Source of the DNA: Chaetoderma sp. LZ-2023a
Taxonomy: Eukaryota > Mollusca > Caudofoveata > Chaetodermatida > Chaetodermatidae
Reading direction: 5' to 3'
NCBI GenBank assembly: GCA_034401795.1
Contig: CM067370.1
Location: 65,344,812-65,408,811 of the forward strand
DNA length: 64,000 bases
Part shown: positions 24,530-36,339 of the stretch, piece after piece
Layout: each line of letters begins with the position of its first letter
How positions within the stretch are numbered: the stretch's first letter is position 1
Translations under genes and position numbers: made by a program
The notes under the pieces: model-generated
Told to the model about the DNA's origin: nothing
Databases searched by the model: none
What the model saw: the letters and a program-made list of their open reading frames with translations, nothing else

Positions 24530-24670
24530 GTTTTTACTATTTAGTAATTCTTTTGAAGATTTTGAAAATAATTTGACTAGACGCTGTTGCCGTCAGAGAT
24601 AGCAACAGCACATATGACAGCAACAGCACACATTCAGGTTAGTTTAAAAAATATTCAACAGTTTACCTGT
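24530..24670. repeat. CRE-MITE palindromic core, partial
   Basis: TTTGACTAGACGCTGTTGCCG and AGCAACAGCAC blocks mark a diverged core of the palindromic MITE. The outer arms are not seen. Confidence 0.5.
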
Positions 24671-25013
24671 ATAGTTTTCTGGGAATTAATATTCAGGAAG
24701 TCTTAAGTGTGTTTCTTAAAGCCAAGAGTCTCCTTGGCTCGAGGAAATCGTTTCTAAAAATAGAACTTAGCAGTTTGGCTGACGTAATCAAGATATGAGT
24801 AATAAACAATGTTTCCAATTAGTAGCATACTAATGTGTTATAACATTTCGCTATCTTTGATATAGTGTCAGGAATAAATAAAAAGTTTAGTATTAAATTA
24901 CCGAAATTCCTCTTGAATGCCTGTCATTCACCACGCCGTCAGAATGGCCAGAATAGAAAGAGCGTTTCTGTCGTGTTGGTCTCGTCACGAAATTACACGC
25001 TGACGAGGGAGAG

Positions 25014-25600
25014 GTGCAAGTAAGTTCTCTCATATATTCTATGGGTCCAGAAGCTGAACGCATATACAAATCATTCACATTTACTCAAGATGCAGACAAA
25101 AATAACTTTGGCTTAGTATTGTCAAAATTTGATGACCATTTTGAACCCAAACGAAACATCATTTTTGAAGGAGCTAAATTCCATCAATGCTTTCAGAACT
25201 CGAATGATACAGTCGAGGAGTTTGTTCGTAAATTGTATTACCTGTCAGAACACTGTGACTTTGCTCAAAGTAAAGGAGAGGAAATTCGGGACAGATTAGT
25301 GATCGGATTAATGGATAAGTCGGTTTCACAACGTCTTCAAATGAAGGCAGATTCAACATTGCAAGTAGCAATTTAAATAAGCAGGCATTGCGAACTCGTC
25401 AAAGAACAAAATACGGGTACGCCACCGCTAAATTCTACGTCCGATATGCGTATGGAACTGGGTGCGATTGTGAAAAAATCAAGCATTAGTAGTAATGTGC
25501 ACCGGGGAGCGCGACCCAAAAATAAATACACAGAACACAGTCCATCTCAGCCTCATCATAGTTGCCAAAATCGTGCAACCGTAAACACATACCTGGAAAT
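25014..25600 (+). pseudogene. Gypsy gag capsid
   Basis: The open frame to 25376 holds KFDDHFEPKRNIIFEGAKFH and VEEFVRKLYYLSEHCDF, IRDRLVIGLMDKSVSQRLQM: the conserved capsid region of K02A2.6-type gypsy gag. After a TAA (25374) the frame continues with KEQNTGTPPLN and a basic stretch. The expected zinc knuckle is only vaguely present. The upstream end is uncertain because coding similarity starts before the ATG. Confidence 0.8.
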
Positions 25601-25749
25601 TCATGTCCAGCAATAGGTACTGACTGTAGAAAATGTTTGGTCATTACGCCGTCTACTGTCACACAAAAATGTTACGGGAAGTTACCGGTACCAATGTAAG
25701 CGTGAATCAGAACAGTAATCTATAATGTGAACCAGAATATTATTTTCTC

Positions 25750-26094
25750 GAATCAGCTGTCAATCTTGTTGATGAATCGGAGCCAGCCTGGCAGGTTAAT
25801 TTACAGATAGACGATATATCAATTGACTTTAAAATCGATTCTGGAGCGGATGGCACGGTTATATCAGACAACACATTTAATAGTATTCAGCCACAGCCAA
25901 TATTAAACCGGGAAAATGCAGTGGTTCAAAGCCCTGGTGGGAGCATAGATTGCAACGGATATTTCATAGCAAACGTTCATCACATAAAAGACACATTTAC
26001 TATTCCAATCTATGTGATAAGAGGAAAGATTGCTCATAATCTGCATAGCCGCACAGTGGCAGTGCAGATGGGTTTAATTCAGATAGCCTACTAG
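25750..26094 (+). pseudogene. Gypsy aspartic protease
   Basis: An uninterrupted 114-codon frame without its own start, ending TAG at 26092-26094. It contains DFKIDSGADGTVIS, the D-S-G-A retropepsin active site, and ends with a NLHSRTVAVQMGLIQ block. Usual gypsy proteases read NLLGR at this place, so the conserved ILG-type flap end is altered. It follows gag in the expected order. Confidence 0.8.
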
Positions 26095-26149
26095 ATGGCA
26101 TTGAATCAGACATATTTGGAAGCATCGATATTCTTGCAATTGTTCTTCT

Positions 26150-26530
26150 TGAAACATCCTTATTTTGTGAATTTCTGAATTCTTTTGCTAATTTGGTGAG
26201 AGTCTTCTTAATGATTCTTCAGAACAGTCATTTTCAGCCTTCTTTCATCTCGACATGTTGTCACTTTAGCTCGTCCAGAACCTGCTTTCCGGGCAACAGA
26301 ACCTGTCACTTGAAATGTGTGGGCAATTCTCTGTATTGTAGACAGTGGAATCTGAATATCCTCAGACTTTAGAATTTTCTTAATGTCAGGATATGACTTT
26401 CCAGCTTGACAGAGACCTGCGATCCGGCTTTTGATTTCAACAGGTACATGGAATTTAGCCTTTTTTGAAGACATTTTGAATCAAAAATAGCAACTTCACT
26501 CTTCAGGCACAGTGTGGTAATACACAGAGA
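26150..26530 (-). pseudogene. Tc1-like transposase N-terminus, fragment
   Basis: The minus-strand frame from 26474 encodes an 88-residue paired-type helix-turn-helix region (VEIKSRIAGLCQAGKSYPDI, TIQRIAHTFQVTGS, RKAGSGRAKVTT), the DNA-binding half of Tc1 transposases with the GRPR-like linker (here GSGRAK). The catalytic domain is absent. It differs from the Tc1 element at 28.4-29.9 kb. Confidence 0.8.
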
Positions 26531-26938
26531 TTACAGAAATGGCTAATGTTTTGTCACCTCGGTCAGCGTAACTCAACTAGCTTGCTAGTTTGGTTAGTTA
26601 ATTCACTTTAAATCCTGAAGACAGAGACGCACTATTTATCTTTTGTGTATGCATGTAGTTCTAATATAGAACAAGAATCCATTTAGTAGATGGCTTTTGA
26701 TATGCAAAGTAGCTCACTCAGCAGTGGAAAGCAGTCAGACATGAATGGAATAGCATTGACGCAGCACAATACAAAAGGCTTTCAAACAGCTTGCTCAAAT
26801 GGGTGAGTTTTGAGACAGAAAAAATAAGGGAAAGGCTATCCCATACTAAAAGGTACCATGCACACAGACAATGCATACAATATTATGTAAAATTATCACT
26901 TATTTCACCTGTATTTATTAATACGAAAGCGTAATCAT

Positions 26939-27043
<105 letters not shown>

Positions 27044-27415
27044 CGTGTATAAGCCTATACGAGAGGAATTTCGTCGTGAAAACGACTTAGTTCGTTAGAA
27101 CGCGTGGTGCGTTTACTATATACGCGATTACGACGTTATTTCTGTAATTTGAGCATAATTTGAAGGGTGAAATCGCCGATAATCTCGATTTTGAAACCGT
27201 TTACAGTTTTGGATAGCTCGTCAAATTCTTGTCTTGATCCATACCAGAAGTGACGAGAACAAGTAATTTTTAAAGATTAAGGAGTACCAACTCGGTACAC
27301 TAAAAGTACACACTCGCTCTTGGGCATAACGCACGTGTGTCGTCGAAACGGCGAGAGGTGCGCGCATGCCCACCACGCGTTCTAACGGACTTCCTCTCGT
27401 ATAGGCTTATACACG
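27044..27415. mobile_element. 372-bp MITE with long terminal inverted repeats
   Basis: Starts CGTGTATAAGCCTATACGAG and ends with its reverse complement. The inverted arms extend about 50 bp with small gaps (a GTTAGAACGCGTGGTG block at about 27092 also matches in inverted form near 27371-27386). There is no coding capacity. It inserted at or beside a (TA)n tract. The superfamily is not assigned. Confidence 0.88.
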
Positions 27416-28385
27416 CTTATTGCTCTACCCAGGGGGCGCGCGCTTATAGGAGCGAATCCAGAACGGCCGGTCCGTACCCAGCTTAGCTGGTACGGCCAGC
27501 ACCCAACTGGTCGATCCGTGCTACAATATTCATCTCTCTACCCCCACCGTAACGATATGTCAGTCGTAAAAACTACTTGTGTAAAATGTAGCCATCGTCC
27601 AGTGATGTTTTATGTGGTTGCGGAGCAAAACATCTGTAATCTCACCCATTTCAGATGGGTTGTGAAGTAACATGTACGCTGCTATCCATGGAGGTAGATG
27701 CTTTCTAAGGCGAAAAGCGGGTGTCTGCGCCCATTGGATAGCCTGTCTAATGATATGTAGGAATTTATGCCACTTGTGGCCAAAACTAGTTCTTGTCTCT
27801 AAAACCTAATCGGTAGGATAGGAATAGCAGAAGGCCTGCATAAAGAAAAGCGGCACCTACCAAATCAGTATCTTGCAATAACATAAGACGGAGAGTTGTG
27901 AATCCCTCGGGAATCGCTCGCTCAGTCTTCACGTAAATCAGTATGCATCACGATAATTATATTTTCGACTAGGATTGTCTTTTTCCTCTAGCATTTTTGT
28001 TGAACAAAACAGTGGCCCTTTTTGCCAGCTCTTTTCCTCCGCTTCGGCATCGAAGGCATTTTCCTATGACGGAGGCCCGCGCGAGGCACTTTCCTCTCGC
28101 AAAAGCGAGATATCCTGTGACGGAGGCCCGCGCGAGGCTATTACCTCTCGCACCAATTGGTAGCATCTAGGTGACCAGAGCCCATGCGAGGCATAGCCCT
28201 CTCATAATATCAGGAATCTTTTTTCATTTGTATCATGAAGGTATAATAGCTTATATTAAGATAACCAGTACCCATGTTGTATGAATGCCTCCCTTGCGGG
28301 GATACCTCTGCGGATTTAGGAGTCCGTGTGGTACCTCCGGCGACGCCACGTGCAAAGTACATTAGCTAGCTCTACTTTATATATA

Positions 28386-29904
28386 CTGAGACAAAAATGT
28401 TTAGCAACAGTAAAGTTTGGTTTGTTGTATTAAAACTATGCGTCCATTTATAATCAAATTTGCAGGCATGTTTCGTTAATGTAATGTCTCGCTGATCATG
28501 AAGAAATGCAAATCATTTCTTGCATTTCTCGGCCGCACGCTTACTGCATGTGAAAATGCATTTTTCATGCACTGGCCCACATTGGCGGGTAGCGAAGGCA
28601 AAAATTCACCACATTGCAAAAGCAGACAACGAACGTTAACAGAAAACGCTTAGAAGTTTACCCTACCGAACATGGGCCGCCGCCCAGGGCCACCCGAAAA
28701 TCAGCGCCATGAAGCAATGGGAAGACTCCCTGCTAGGCAGAGCATTCGCGCTGTTGCTCGACATTTTAATGTTCACGCCTCAACCATTTCCCGTCTCCGC
28801 CAACGTGAGCAGGAAACTGGACATGTTAATGACCGACCACGATCTGGCAGACCGAGAGCAACAACACCACGAGAAGACCGCTACTTAGTGACGTCATCAC
28901 GACGTCACAGGTTTGAGACTGCGCCGCGGCTGTCCCGTAATTTGCACACAGCTACCAGCACTACAGTGCATGCACAAACTGTGCGAAACAGACTCCATGA
29001 TGCTGGACTGCATGCCCGTCGTCCACTTGTTGCTGTTCCGCTTACAGAGCGTCACATCGAGAATCGGTTTGCATGGGCAAGAACTCATCAACGATGGCGT
29101 GCTCAACAATGGAGCCACGTTTTGTTCAGTGATGAGTCGAGGTTTAGTGTGGATGTGGCGGATGGTAGGCAACGGGTTTGGCGACGTTTAGGAGAACGGT
29201 ATGATGCAGCCAACATCATTCAGCACGACAGATTCGGTGGCGAAGTGTCATGGCGTGGGATGGAATCCATGAAAATGGCAAAACAGATCTTATTGTTATT
29301 CGCGGAAATTTAACGGCTCAACGGTACTGTGAAGAAGTTGTCGCCCCTGTTGTCATCCCTTTTATGCAGCATCATGCAGACTTAATGCTACCAGCAAGAT
29401 AACGCCCGTCCTCATTCAGCTAGGGTCACCAGTGATTTCCTTGAGGCTAACAACGTTCCGGTGTAGGACTGGCCAGCGCGATCACCGGATCTGTCTCTTA
29501 TCAAACACAGGTGGGACATTCTTGGCCATATGGTGCATGAGAACCATCCACATCTTCACAACGTGCGGGAGCTGGAAGCTGCACTGCTCCAGGAATGGGA
29601 TGCGATTCCTCTTCGTGACATCATGTGCTGAATTCGAAGCATGAGAAAGCGATGTACGGCGGTGGTTAATGCGCGAGGAGGCCACAACCGGTATTGACAG
29701 CTCAGTGTCATTATTTAAATTGGACCCTTCCGTTGAATGATGCCGTGTTAAAGGCGCGATGTTAGCATTACAGTAACAAGAGACTGTTGTTGAAATTGGA
29801 AAATGACCTATTAATTAAATAATATATTTGAATCAATTTATTGTTTTTGTTAAATAACATTTATACAGTAATATTCTCAGTGTTGCTAAACCTTTTTGGT
29901 TCAG
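28386..29904 (+). mobile_element. Tc1/mariner element, 1.52 kb, with TIRs and TA duplication
   Basis: The element is flanked by TA on both sides. The left end begins CTGAGACAAAAATGTTTAGC; the right end is the near-complement (reverse reading CTGAACCAAAAAGGTTTAGC). It contains one transposase gene in plus orientation. It sits inside copy A of the LTR-like repeat, and copy B of that repeat gives the empty-site sequence. Confidence 0.92.
28672..29697 (+). pseudogene. Tc1-type transposase, inactive
   Basis: Starts MGRRPGPPENQ. The N-terminal paired-type HTH (SIRAVARHFNVHASTISRL) and GRPR linker (RPRSGRPRATT) are followed by the catalytic core with the first Asp in VLFSDESRF and the second in QQDNARPH (codon at 29398). 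A frameshift lies near 29242 and a TAG at 29464-29466. The third catalytic position, 34 residues after the second Asp, is Lys (AAA, 29503-29505) where Glu is expected in SPDLSPIEH. Homology runs to NARGGHNRY-stop. The copy cannot transpose itself. Confidence 0.92.
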
Positions 29905-30285
29905 TATATTATTATTGTATGCTCATTTACTGTCAGACAATCCACCCTTGTTTGACAACATTATATTTTCTTATTTATATCATTCTCCATAGTTAAATTG
30001 ACATGGAAAGATATACCGGTGACACCAATAGTTGGGCTGATACCGTGTAGTTCAATCTTGGCGGCAATGGTCGCACGGCCCCACCGGAACGATTGATTTC
30101 CACCGGCCTTAGGAGCCAGTCTATGTATTTCGCGGAGCGACGTCCTACTGGAGCCGGAACCCCGAGACTCGGAGCTAACCAGGCCCCTCATTCGTCGTGC
30201 AAATGCAGTGCGACGGGCGGGTATTTCGTGCCGGAACGACCCGACGATAGCCCGCGAGCTACATTCCTATTCGTTGTCAGAGACT

Positions 30286-31690
30286 ACTTATGAGGCTTAT
30301 GCGATTCAATCCAATTGCAGAACATGTAGCCTGAAAGAAATTACTCATAGCAGACACATTGTCACGTAGTCCATTACAAACTTCAGATTGTGATAACCTT
30401 GAACAGGAAACGAAACAGCATGTCGATGCGATAGTTTCATCATGGCCAATTTCAGACCAGAAATTAAACAGAATCAAAATTGAAACAGAAACAGATCTTA
30501 CATTAGAAACGGTAATTAACTATGTACGATATGGTTGAACAGATTATTCAAAAGATATTCCAAATGACATAAGTGCTTATTATACAGTTCGTGATCGCTT
30601 AAGTGAGAGTAATGGTCTTTTAGTCTACGGTAGCAGAATCGTCATTCCTGAGGTAATGACAGCAGACGTACTTGATCGTATACATGAAGGCCATCACGGT
30701 CTTACTAAATGTAGAGAGCCGGTAAACCACTCAGTGTGGTGGCCCAAAATCATTGATGAGGTGAAAACAAAGTATCTTCCTGTTCATTTTGTCAAACAAA
30801 TCTACCGCAGCGCAGGGAACCACTCCTAACAACACCGCTGCCGTAGTCCATTACAAACTTTCCAAGCTAAAGAAAAATGGCAGAAAGTCACAGCGGATGT
30901 GTTTACCTTCAAACAACAACAGTATTTAGACATTGTTGATTACTAAACTCGCTATTTGGAGATTATACATATGACTAGTACATCCAGTGAACGCACTATA
31001 AATAAGCTAAAGTGTGCTTTTGCGTGTTACGGAATAGCAGAAGTTCTATTAGCAGACAACGGTCTTCAGTTCGTCTCATCAGCATTCCATGAGTTTCAGA
31101 ACCAATATGGTATCGAACATATTACAATAAGTCCGTACTTCCCACAAGCAAATGGGGAGACGGAACGTGCAGTTCCAACAGTCAAAAAGATTCTCAAACA
31201 GCCTGACCCATTCCTAGCACTTCTCAGTTACAGAGCAACACCAATCGAGGGAACACAAGCTAGTCCAGCTCAGTTGTTAATGAGACGTTAGTTAAGAACC
31301 ACTTTGCCAAAGTTGCCACAGAATCTCAATCCTAAGTGGCCACCAATGGGTAAGGTGATGAAGGCAGATTAGAAAATGAAACGGTCTTCAGAATTCTACT
31401 ACAATCGGCGCCATGGTGTGAAAAAACTGTCCAAGCTAAAAACTGGTGATCGTGTGCACGTTAAAATTGACAATCAGAAAGATTGGTCATCTTCTGATAT
31501 TATTACAGCCAAATGCCGGGAGCCGAGATCATTTATTGTAAGAACTGATAACGGAACATACAGACTACTAATGTGTTATAACAATTCGCCATCCTTGATA
31601 ATAAGGAATCAACCGGCAGCCCAGTTATGTTTGGTTTGTGTATCGCTTGTGAAGCAGTGGTTAGGGAGGAATCATTTCCAGACGATAACG
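30286..31690 (+). pseudogene. Gypsy RNase H end and integrase
   Basis: Begins with LMRFNPIAEHV and ADTLSRSP, the last block of gypsy RNase H. Integrase follows: a zinc region HEGHHGLTKCRE with VWWPKI, then the catalytic core (TADVFTF, ADNGLQFVSSAFHEF, PQANGETERAV), in which all three acidic positions D-D-E are still present. After that come ASPAQLLMRR and the C-terminal KTGDRVHV region. Stops at 30535, 30950 and 31289 interrupt it. The upstream RT is missing. Confidence 0.87.
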
Positions 31691-31709
31691 ACGGAATGGT
31701 AGCGACGGC

Positions 31710-32105
31710 GATGGCAACACTGATGGAGTGAACTTTAGGGTTTGCGTTTAGAAAATCGTTTATTTCAAGCTTGGATAGGGACTAAAGACATAGGAACTAC
31801 ATTCGAACACGCGGTTGCTTATGGCGTTAGAAATGTGGGCCGCTACGTTGTGGCGTTGATGTCACGAGGTCAAAGGTTAAGGTCACTTTGACCGTTCTAC
31901 AAAAATTTGGGGCTTCAATGTTAGAATTTTGCGTTTAGCAAAGTCTTCTCAGTTTGCATTTTAGGATTTGTTTACCGTATTAGAGCATTTAGATACAAGC
32001 TTGACTACGTTGTTGGAAATCAGCATGATGACGTTGATGGTACAGGGTCAAAGATCAAGACCTCTCCTGCTTATCGGCAAGGGAGGAGAGCATGCGATAG
32101 ATTAG
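31710..32105. other. Short dispersed repeats, no gene
   Basis: Two imperfect units, each with a GTTGATG...GGTCAAAG(G/A)T(T/C)AAG block (about 31850 and 32030). The first contains spaced AGGTCA half-sites. No coding signal. Confidence 0.5.
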
Positions 32106-32110
32106 TAGTT

Positions 32111-32450
32111 GATGAATCCAATCTGTCAGCCAAGTATATGACGTCATAATCAATTATATCACATATAGGCCGACGTCACAACCACGTACGTAATGAATGT
32201 CGAATCAAACCGCGTCATGACCTTTTAAAATTCCGTCAGTTGTACAAATTATCTCTTTCCTATTTAATAAACATTGTGTTGAATAGTTTGAAACTAGTTT
32301 GACTAGGCGATGTTGCTGCAGGCAGCAACAGCACCCAATCAAATTAGTTTCTGTATAGTTTTCTGAAAATTGAGATTCGGGAAGTTCAGGGTACGATCGA
32401 TCCCAATTCGGGCAAAGCGTGGGTGGAGCTTAGCTAAAAGTGGATTCATC
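32111..32450. mobile_element. CRE-MITE copy (340 bp, diverged)
   Basis: Ends GATGAATCCA and its inverse TGGATTCATC. It has TGACGTCA at 32139, the palindromic core TTTGACTAGGCGATGTTGCTG followed by its complement GCAGCAACAGCACCCAATCA, and the GTGGGTGGAGCTTAGCTA arm. Confidence 0.82.
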
Positions 32451-32454
32451 CATA

Positions 32455-33170
32455 GCGCGGATTTTTGTATACGATCACATACTTGTCATGATCTCACTTG
32501 ATTGAAATATATATAGGCCTACATTTGCAGCACTACTCTTCAGGTCGATACTCCATGAGAGACATATATAACTTTCATGAACAAGCCAGTTATTAGACGT
32601 TCTATTGAAACTCAAAATTTATGCATGTATCAAATATTTGAATCACATAAAATTAAATCTTACACTAGCTTGAACTAGGGCCTATTTAACTAAGGCAATA
32701 GCATTAAATGATAAACGTCATTGTGTAGAATAATTATCATATATTATTTTTTTTCGTGGGAACAAAACTAGTGATGGTCCCTAATGACCGGAACATGGGT
32801 GTCAATATGCTCATCACCTTCCTTCCAAACGCGCGTGTTAACCCCCACGTTAATATTAGGCGCATCAATAGACTGCGTAAATTCCAGGGGAGAAGCCAAG
32901 TATCGACTTCCTTCAAATTGTTTTCCAAATAATCATGTTTTAGTGCGGGTTTTATTGTAGTTGCCTATTTGTAAGTCGAACTAGCTATCTTTAAAACCTG
33001 GTGTCCTTGACTGATAAATTGCTAACTATAGTTAGCTATTGTTCAGCAGATGCACTTGCCAACGCAGGCTTAGTGTGTGACGTGAAAATAATATGTAGTT
33101 ATTTAGTCCAAATATGACCAACCCGTTAGTTCTCATTAAGAAATACGTATGTCCGTCCATCTCTTTACTC
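32455..33170. other. No gene seen
   Basis: AT-rich. The 63-codon minus frame at 32737-32928 has no recognisable domain. Confidence 0.45.
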
Positions 33171-33171
33171 A

Positions 33172-33460
33172 TCCGCCCATCCATCCATCCATCCATCCAT
33201 CCATCCATCCATCCATCCATCCATCCATCCATCCATCCATCCACTCACCCACCCACCCACCCACCCACCCACCCATCCATCCATCCACCCATCCACCCAG
33301 CCATCCATCACCCACCCGCCACCAATTCACCCATCCATCCATCCATCAACCCACCCATCCGTGCGCCCGTCCATCCGCGCACGCACGTACGCACGCGCGC
33401 TATACGCACACACCTAACCATCCACCGATCCGTCAACCCACCCATCCATCCCATCCATCC
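33172..33460. repeat. (CCAT)n / (CCAC)n microsatellite, compound
   Basis: A pure CCAT block to about 33242, then CCAC, then mixed CCAT, CGCA and CCAC units. The His-Pro-Ser-Ile reading frames are artefacts. Confidence 0.95.
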
Positions 33461-33730
33461 ATTTATGTCATCATTGCTGAAGCAGGGATCGGACTGGAGG
33501 CCCTCAATCCACCTTTATTATGATAGTAATATGCATCATAATACGCTATTAATAGAAGACATAGCAAAGACACAAATTATGTTGATTTATGTGTGTGCTT
33601 TGTTTGTAACACAAAGATGCGCTGGATGTGAAATAAGGATGCATATTTTTACTTAAAATGCAGGAACAGCGTATGCTAATATTTTTCTACGTTCAAGCCA
33701 GGCAGAAGGTTAACACACCACAGGCCACTA

Positions 33731-34121
33731 AATGCGCCTTTCCATTTTAGCTATGCCCTGCCCATCTCTAGCTAAGCTCCACCCACGCCTCGCTCGTGTT
33801 GGAATCGATCGATCTCTGAACTCCTTGACTATCAATTTCCAGAAAACTATACATGTAAGCTGTTGAATATGTGGAACTAATTTGACTGGGAGCCGTTGCT
33901 GACTATGGCAGCAACAGCCTCCAGTCAAATTAGTTTCAAAATATTCGACAGCACATTTATTAAATAGTAGAGACAAACAATCCGCACAACGTGTCGGACT
34001 ATTAAAAGTTAATAGAATCATTTATGACGTAATTATTATAATGTCATCCTACACGCTGCTTAGCTGATTATGACGTCCTGGGACGTCAGATTGATAGATG
34101 GATACTCTGGAAAGGTCAATT
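33731..34121. mobile_element. CRE-MITE copy (391 bp, near full length)
   Basis: Terminal inverted repeats AATGCGCCTTTCCA and TGGAAAGGTCAATT. The arm with the GCTAAGCTCCACCCACGC block is on the left here, then the palindromic core TTTGACTGGGAGCCGTTGCTG / GGCAGCAACAGCCTCCAGTC, then an arm with TGACGTAA, TGACGTCC and GACGTCA motifs. Opposite orientation to the copies in the host gene. Confidence 0.88.
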
Positions 34122-34137
34122 GGTTGAGTGTCTTTTA

Positions 34138-34309
<172 letters not shown>

Positions 34310-34534
34310 TATTATTCCCAAACCTTCCCCGTCGCCAAGCTCTATGGAATGGCCAGCATCGCAAACTAGCAACATGTTTCAGCTGTGCAATTTCTAAAGA
34401 TAAGCATACCTTCTATCATCCATTCCATAATCTTAACAGGTTTCAACAAGTGAAAGGCATTAACTTGGAGCTTTGGCTCGTTTATTTTTATGCTGCTCGA
34501 GAACGTGCTTACAAACGAACACAATTTTAACAAG

Positions 34535-34785
34535 AATGGGATCTTACTGTCAAATGCGATCCCCAGACTTGGCTGTGATCCGGAGCAAAAAAGGATCCAG
34601 ATCAGATCAGATTTTGAATCTATGGATATCTCGGAAACTTGTGGTCCGATCTCGCTCAAATTTGAGCGCCAGAAGGAGCGTGGCCCTACACCGTTGGAGA
34701 ATGAGTCCAAAAGTTTGGTCGGGGGAAAGATCCGGAAGATTCCGATACAATGTGACCCAAATTGGAGGGGGGGGGGGGGGTGTGG
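34535..34785. repeat. Dispersed repeat S5, copy 2
   Basis: The same ordered blocks as 7420-7640, ending in a poly-G run (about 34769-34780). No coding capacity. Confidence 0.65.
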
Positions 34786-34789
34786 CGAT

Positions 34790-35500
34790 CTAGAATCACT
34801 TTGCTATTTTATTTTACCCATACATGTATACACGGACAGCAAGCATGATGCAAAATTATTACTAATTTCGGCCGCACCATCCACCCACACAACATGGGGA
34901 TATTTTTTAAACCTTTGCATTTAATTATTCGACGCGGTGTTATTGATTTTTAATTATTTGAATAATGCGCATCCTTCATCTGGCGAGATCACTTCCTCTC
35001 CAGCTGGGACATTAGACACACATCATTGGCATGCGTGTGCTATATATGCATTGTTACATTAATTAACCAGATACACACTCATGATATCTGAGTCAGTCAG
35101 TAAGAGTGACGCGCAGAGCATCTTCCGTTTTGAAAGGGGGTCTATGAGAGAAACACAGAGGCAAAGCTTGAAAACAGCACGGAATTCATTCTGATTGACC
35201 GGTGAGTACCGTACATGGTAACTTGAAACAGGTCAGATGATGCACACAAGATAATGGTGCAGAAACCATACACAATGGTGCTTATAAGTCATATATGGTG
35301 CAGTTCTTTCTATGTGTTGTGCTGAAATTCATGAAAACTTACATTGACTCCATGCAATTCTATTTAGCTCTGATTCAAAGCTCTTTAGACCTGTGGCATT
35401 TATGACTTCGTTTAGAAGTTGCTCCATATATTGATATATCTATAGCCTAAGTCGCAGCATCCCTCTAGCATGCTTTTCAAATAATTGGTGATTATGACCC
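34790..35500. other. No gene seen
   Basis: No recognisable coding block. Confidence 0.45.
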
Positions 35501-35529
35501 CGGATGCAGGTAGTTGACATTTGGAACAT

Positions 35530-35810
35530 GGATTCTATTGCGTAATTATCAATAGTTTTAGGATTCTGTGGATCTGTATAATTTCATACTTCGCTCGCCT
35601 GTATTCTAAAGTTTGTAGGTCAAGCTCTAGTAATCTATCCGTGTAGGGAAGATGTTTTATATCTGGTAGTATTATTGTGGATCTTTCTTTAGATAGGGGT
35701 TCCAAACTCAGGTTGCATACTCCAGTAATAGACATACCAGAGCTTTATATAGATTTACAAGCGTATCCTTGTTCATAAATTCGAAGCTGTGTTTTACAAG
35801 TCAGCGTCAT
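35530..35810 (-). pseudogene. CR1/L2-like RT C-terminal fragment
   Basis: The minus strand encodes FMNKDTLVNLYKALV and LLLEYAT.VWNPYLKK, then after a frameshift IKHLPYTDRLLELDLQTLEYRRAKYEII and IHRILK. These are the blocks that follow the RT palm in CR1/L2-type elements (LEYA..VW.PY and LPY.(D/E)RL..L.L.TLEYRR). Only the C-terminal piece survives. It is a different family from the other non-LTR elements here. Confidence 0.8.
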
Positions 35811-35864
35811 ATGCTTTTGTCATACATGTATAGGTTCGATTAAAGTAATTTTTAGATTATTTTC

Positions 35865-35960
35865 CTCCCGCCCTCCCTCCCTCCCCCCCCCCTGCCACCA
35901 CCCCCACAACCACCGCCCCCCCCCCCCACCCCCGTGCCTCCCTTCTCCCACCCCGTATCT
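35865..35960. repeat. C-rich tract (CCCTCC/CCACC)
   Basis: Nearly pure pyrimidine/CCACC run; low complexity. Confidence 0.9.
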
Positions 35961-36339
35961 CTCCCTACCTCTCTAAAACAACTTAGGAAAGTGGCAAAAT
36001 TGGGGAGAGTCTGGGAGTTAATACATGATAGTAAAATACGTTGTGAGCAGCAATGAAAACTGCGCCACTGCTCATGCCACTTCACAAGAATGAGTGAACA
36101 TCAACCTCCCATAGCAGGTATTTACTAAAGGAGCTAGCTACTAAATAACTCGTGGTTTGTAAGTCAAGTCCACCGTGGACTTTGTCAACTCCTGTCAATT
36201 AGTTGTGTTTTCAATGAATTTCTGACGTGCTTTAGCAGGAGGAATATTTGTATAGCCAACTTTATCTACATCAATAGTGGTATCCATTTCTAGCTTTGCC
36301 TAGCCATTCCTAGTAAATCTCCGCCCTCCGCCCTTTTTA

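Larger units (their letters stand above)
27815..30268 (-). mobile_element. LTR-like repeat, copy A, interrupted by a Tc1 element
   Basis: Two blocks (27815-28385 and 29905-30268) match, in reverse complement and in order, the uninterrupted copy B at 63161-63934. Read on the minus strand the element starts TGTAGCTCGCGGGC. Copy A has about three tandem copies of a 51-bp GACGGAGGCCCGCGCGAGGC unit (about 28070-28200), where B has one, and its TATA-like site is lost. The Tc1 element occupies the middle. It could be a solo LTR or a non-coding element. Confidence 0.78.

Noticed and set aside
29961-30293. Small frames on both strands next to the gypsy integrase
   Set aside because: The sequence matches the LTR-like repeat copy B (63.16-63.45 kb), so the frames are repeat by-products.
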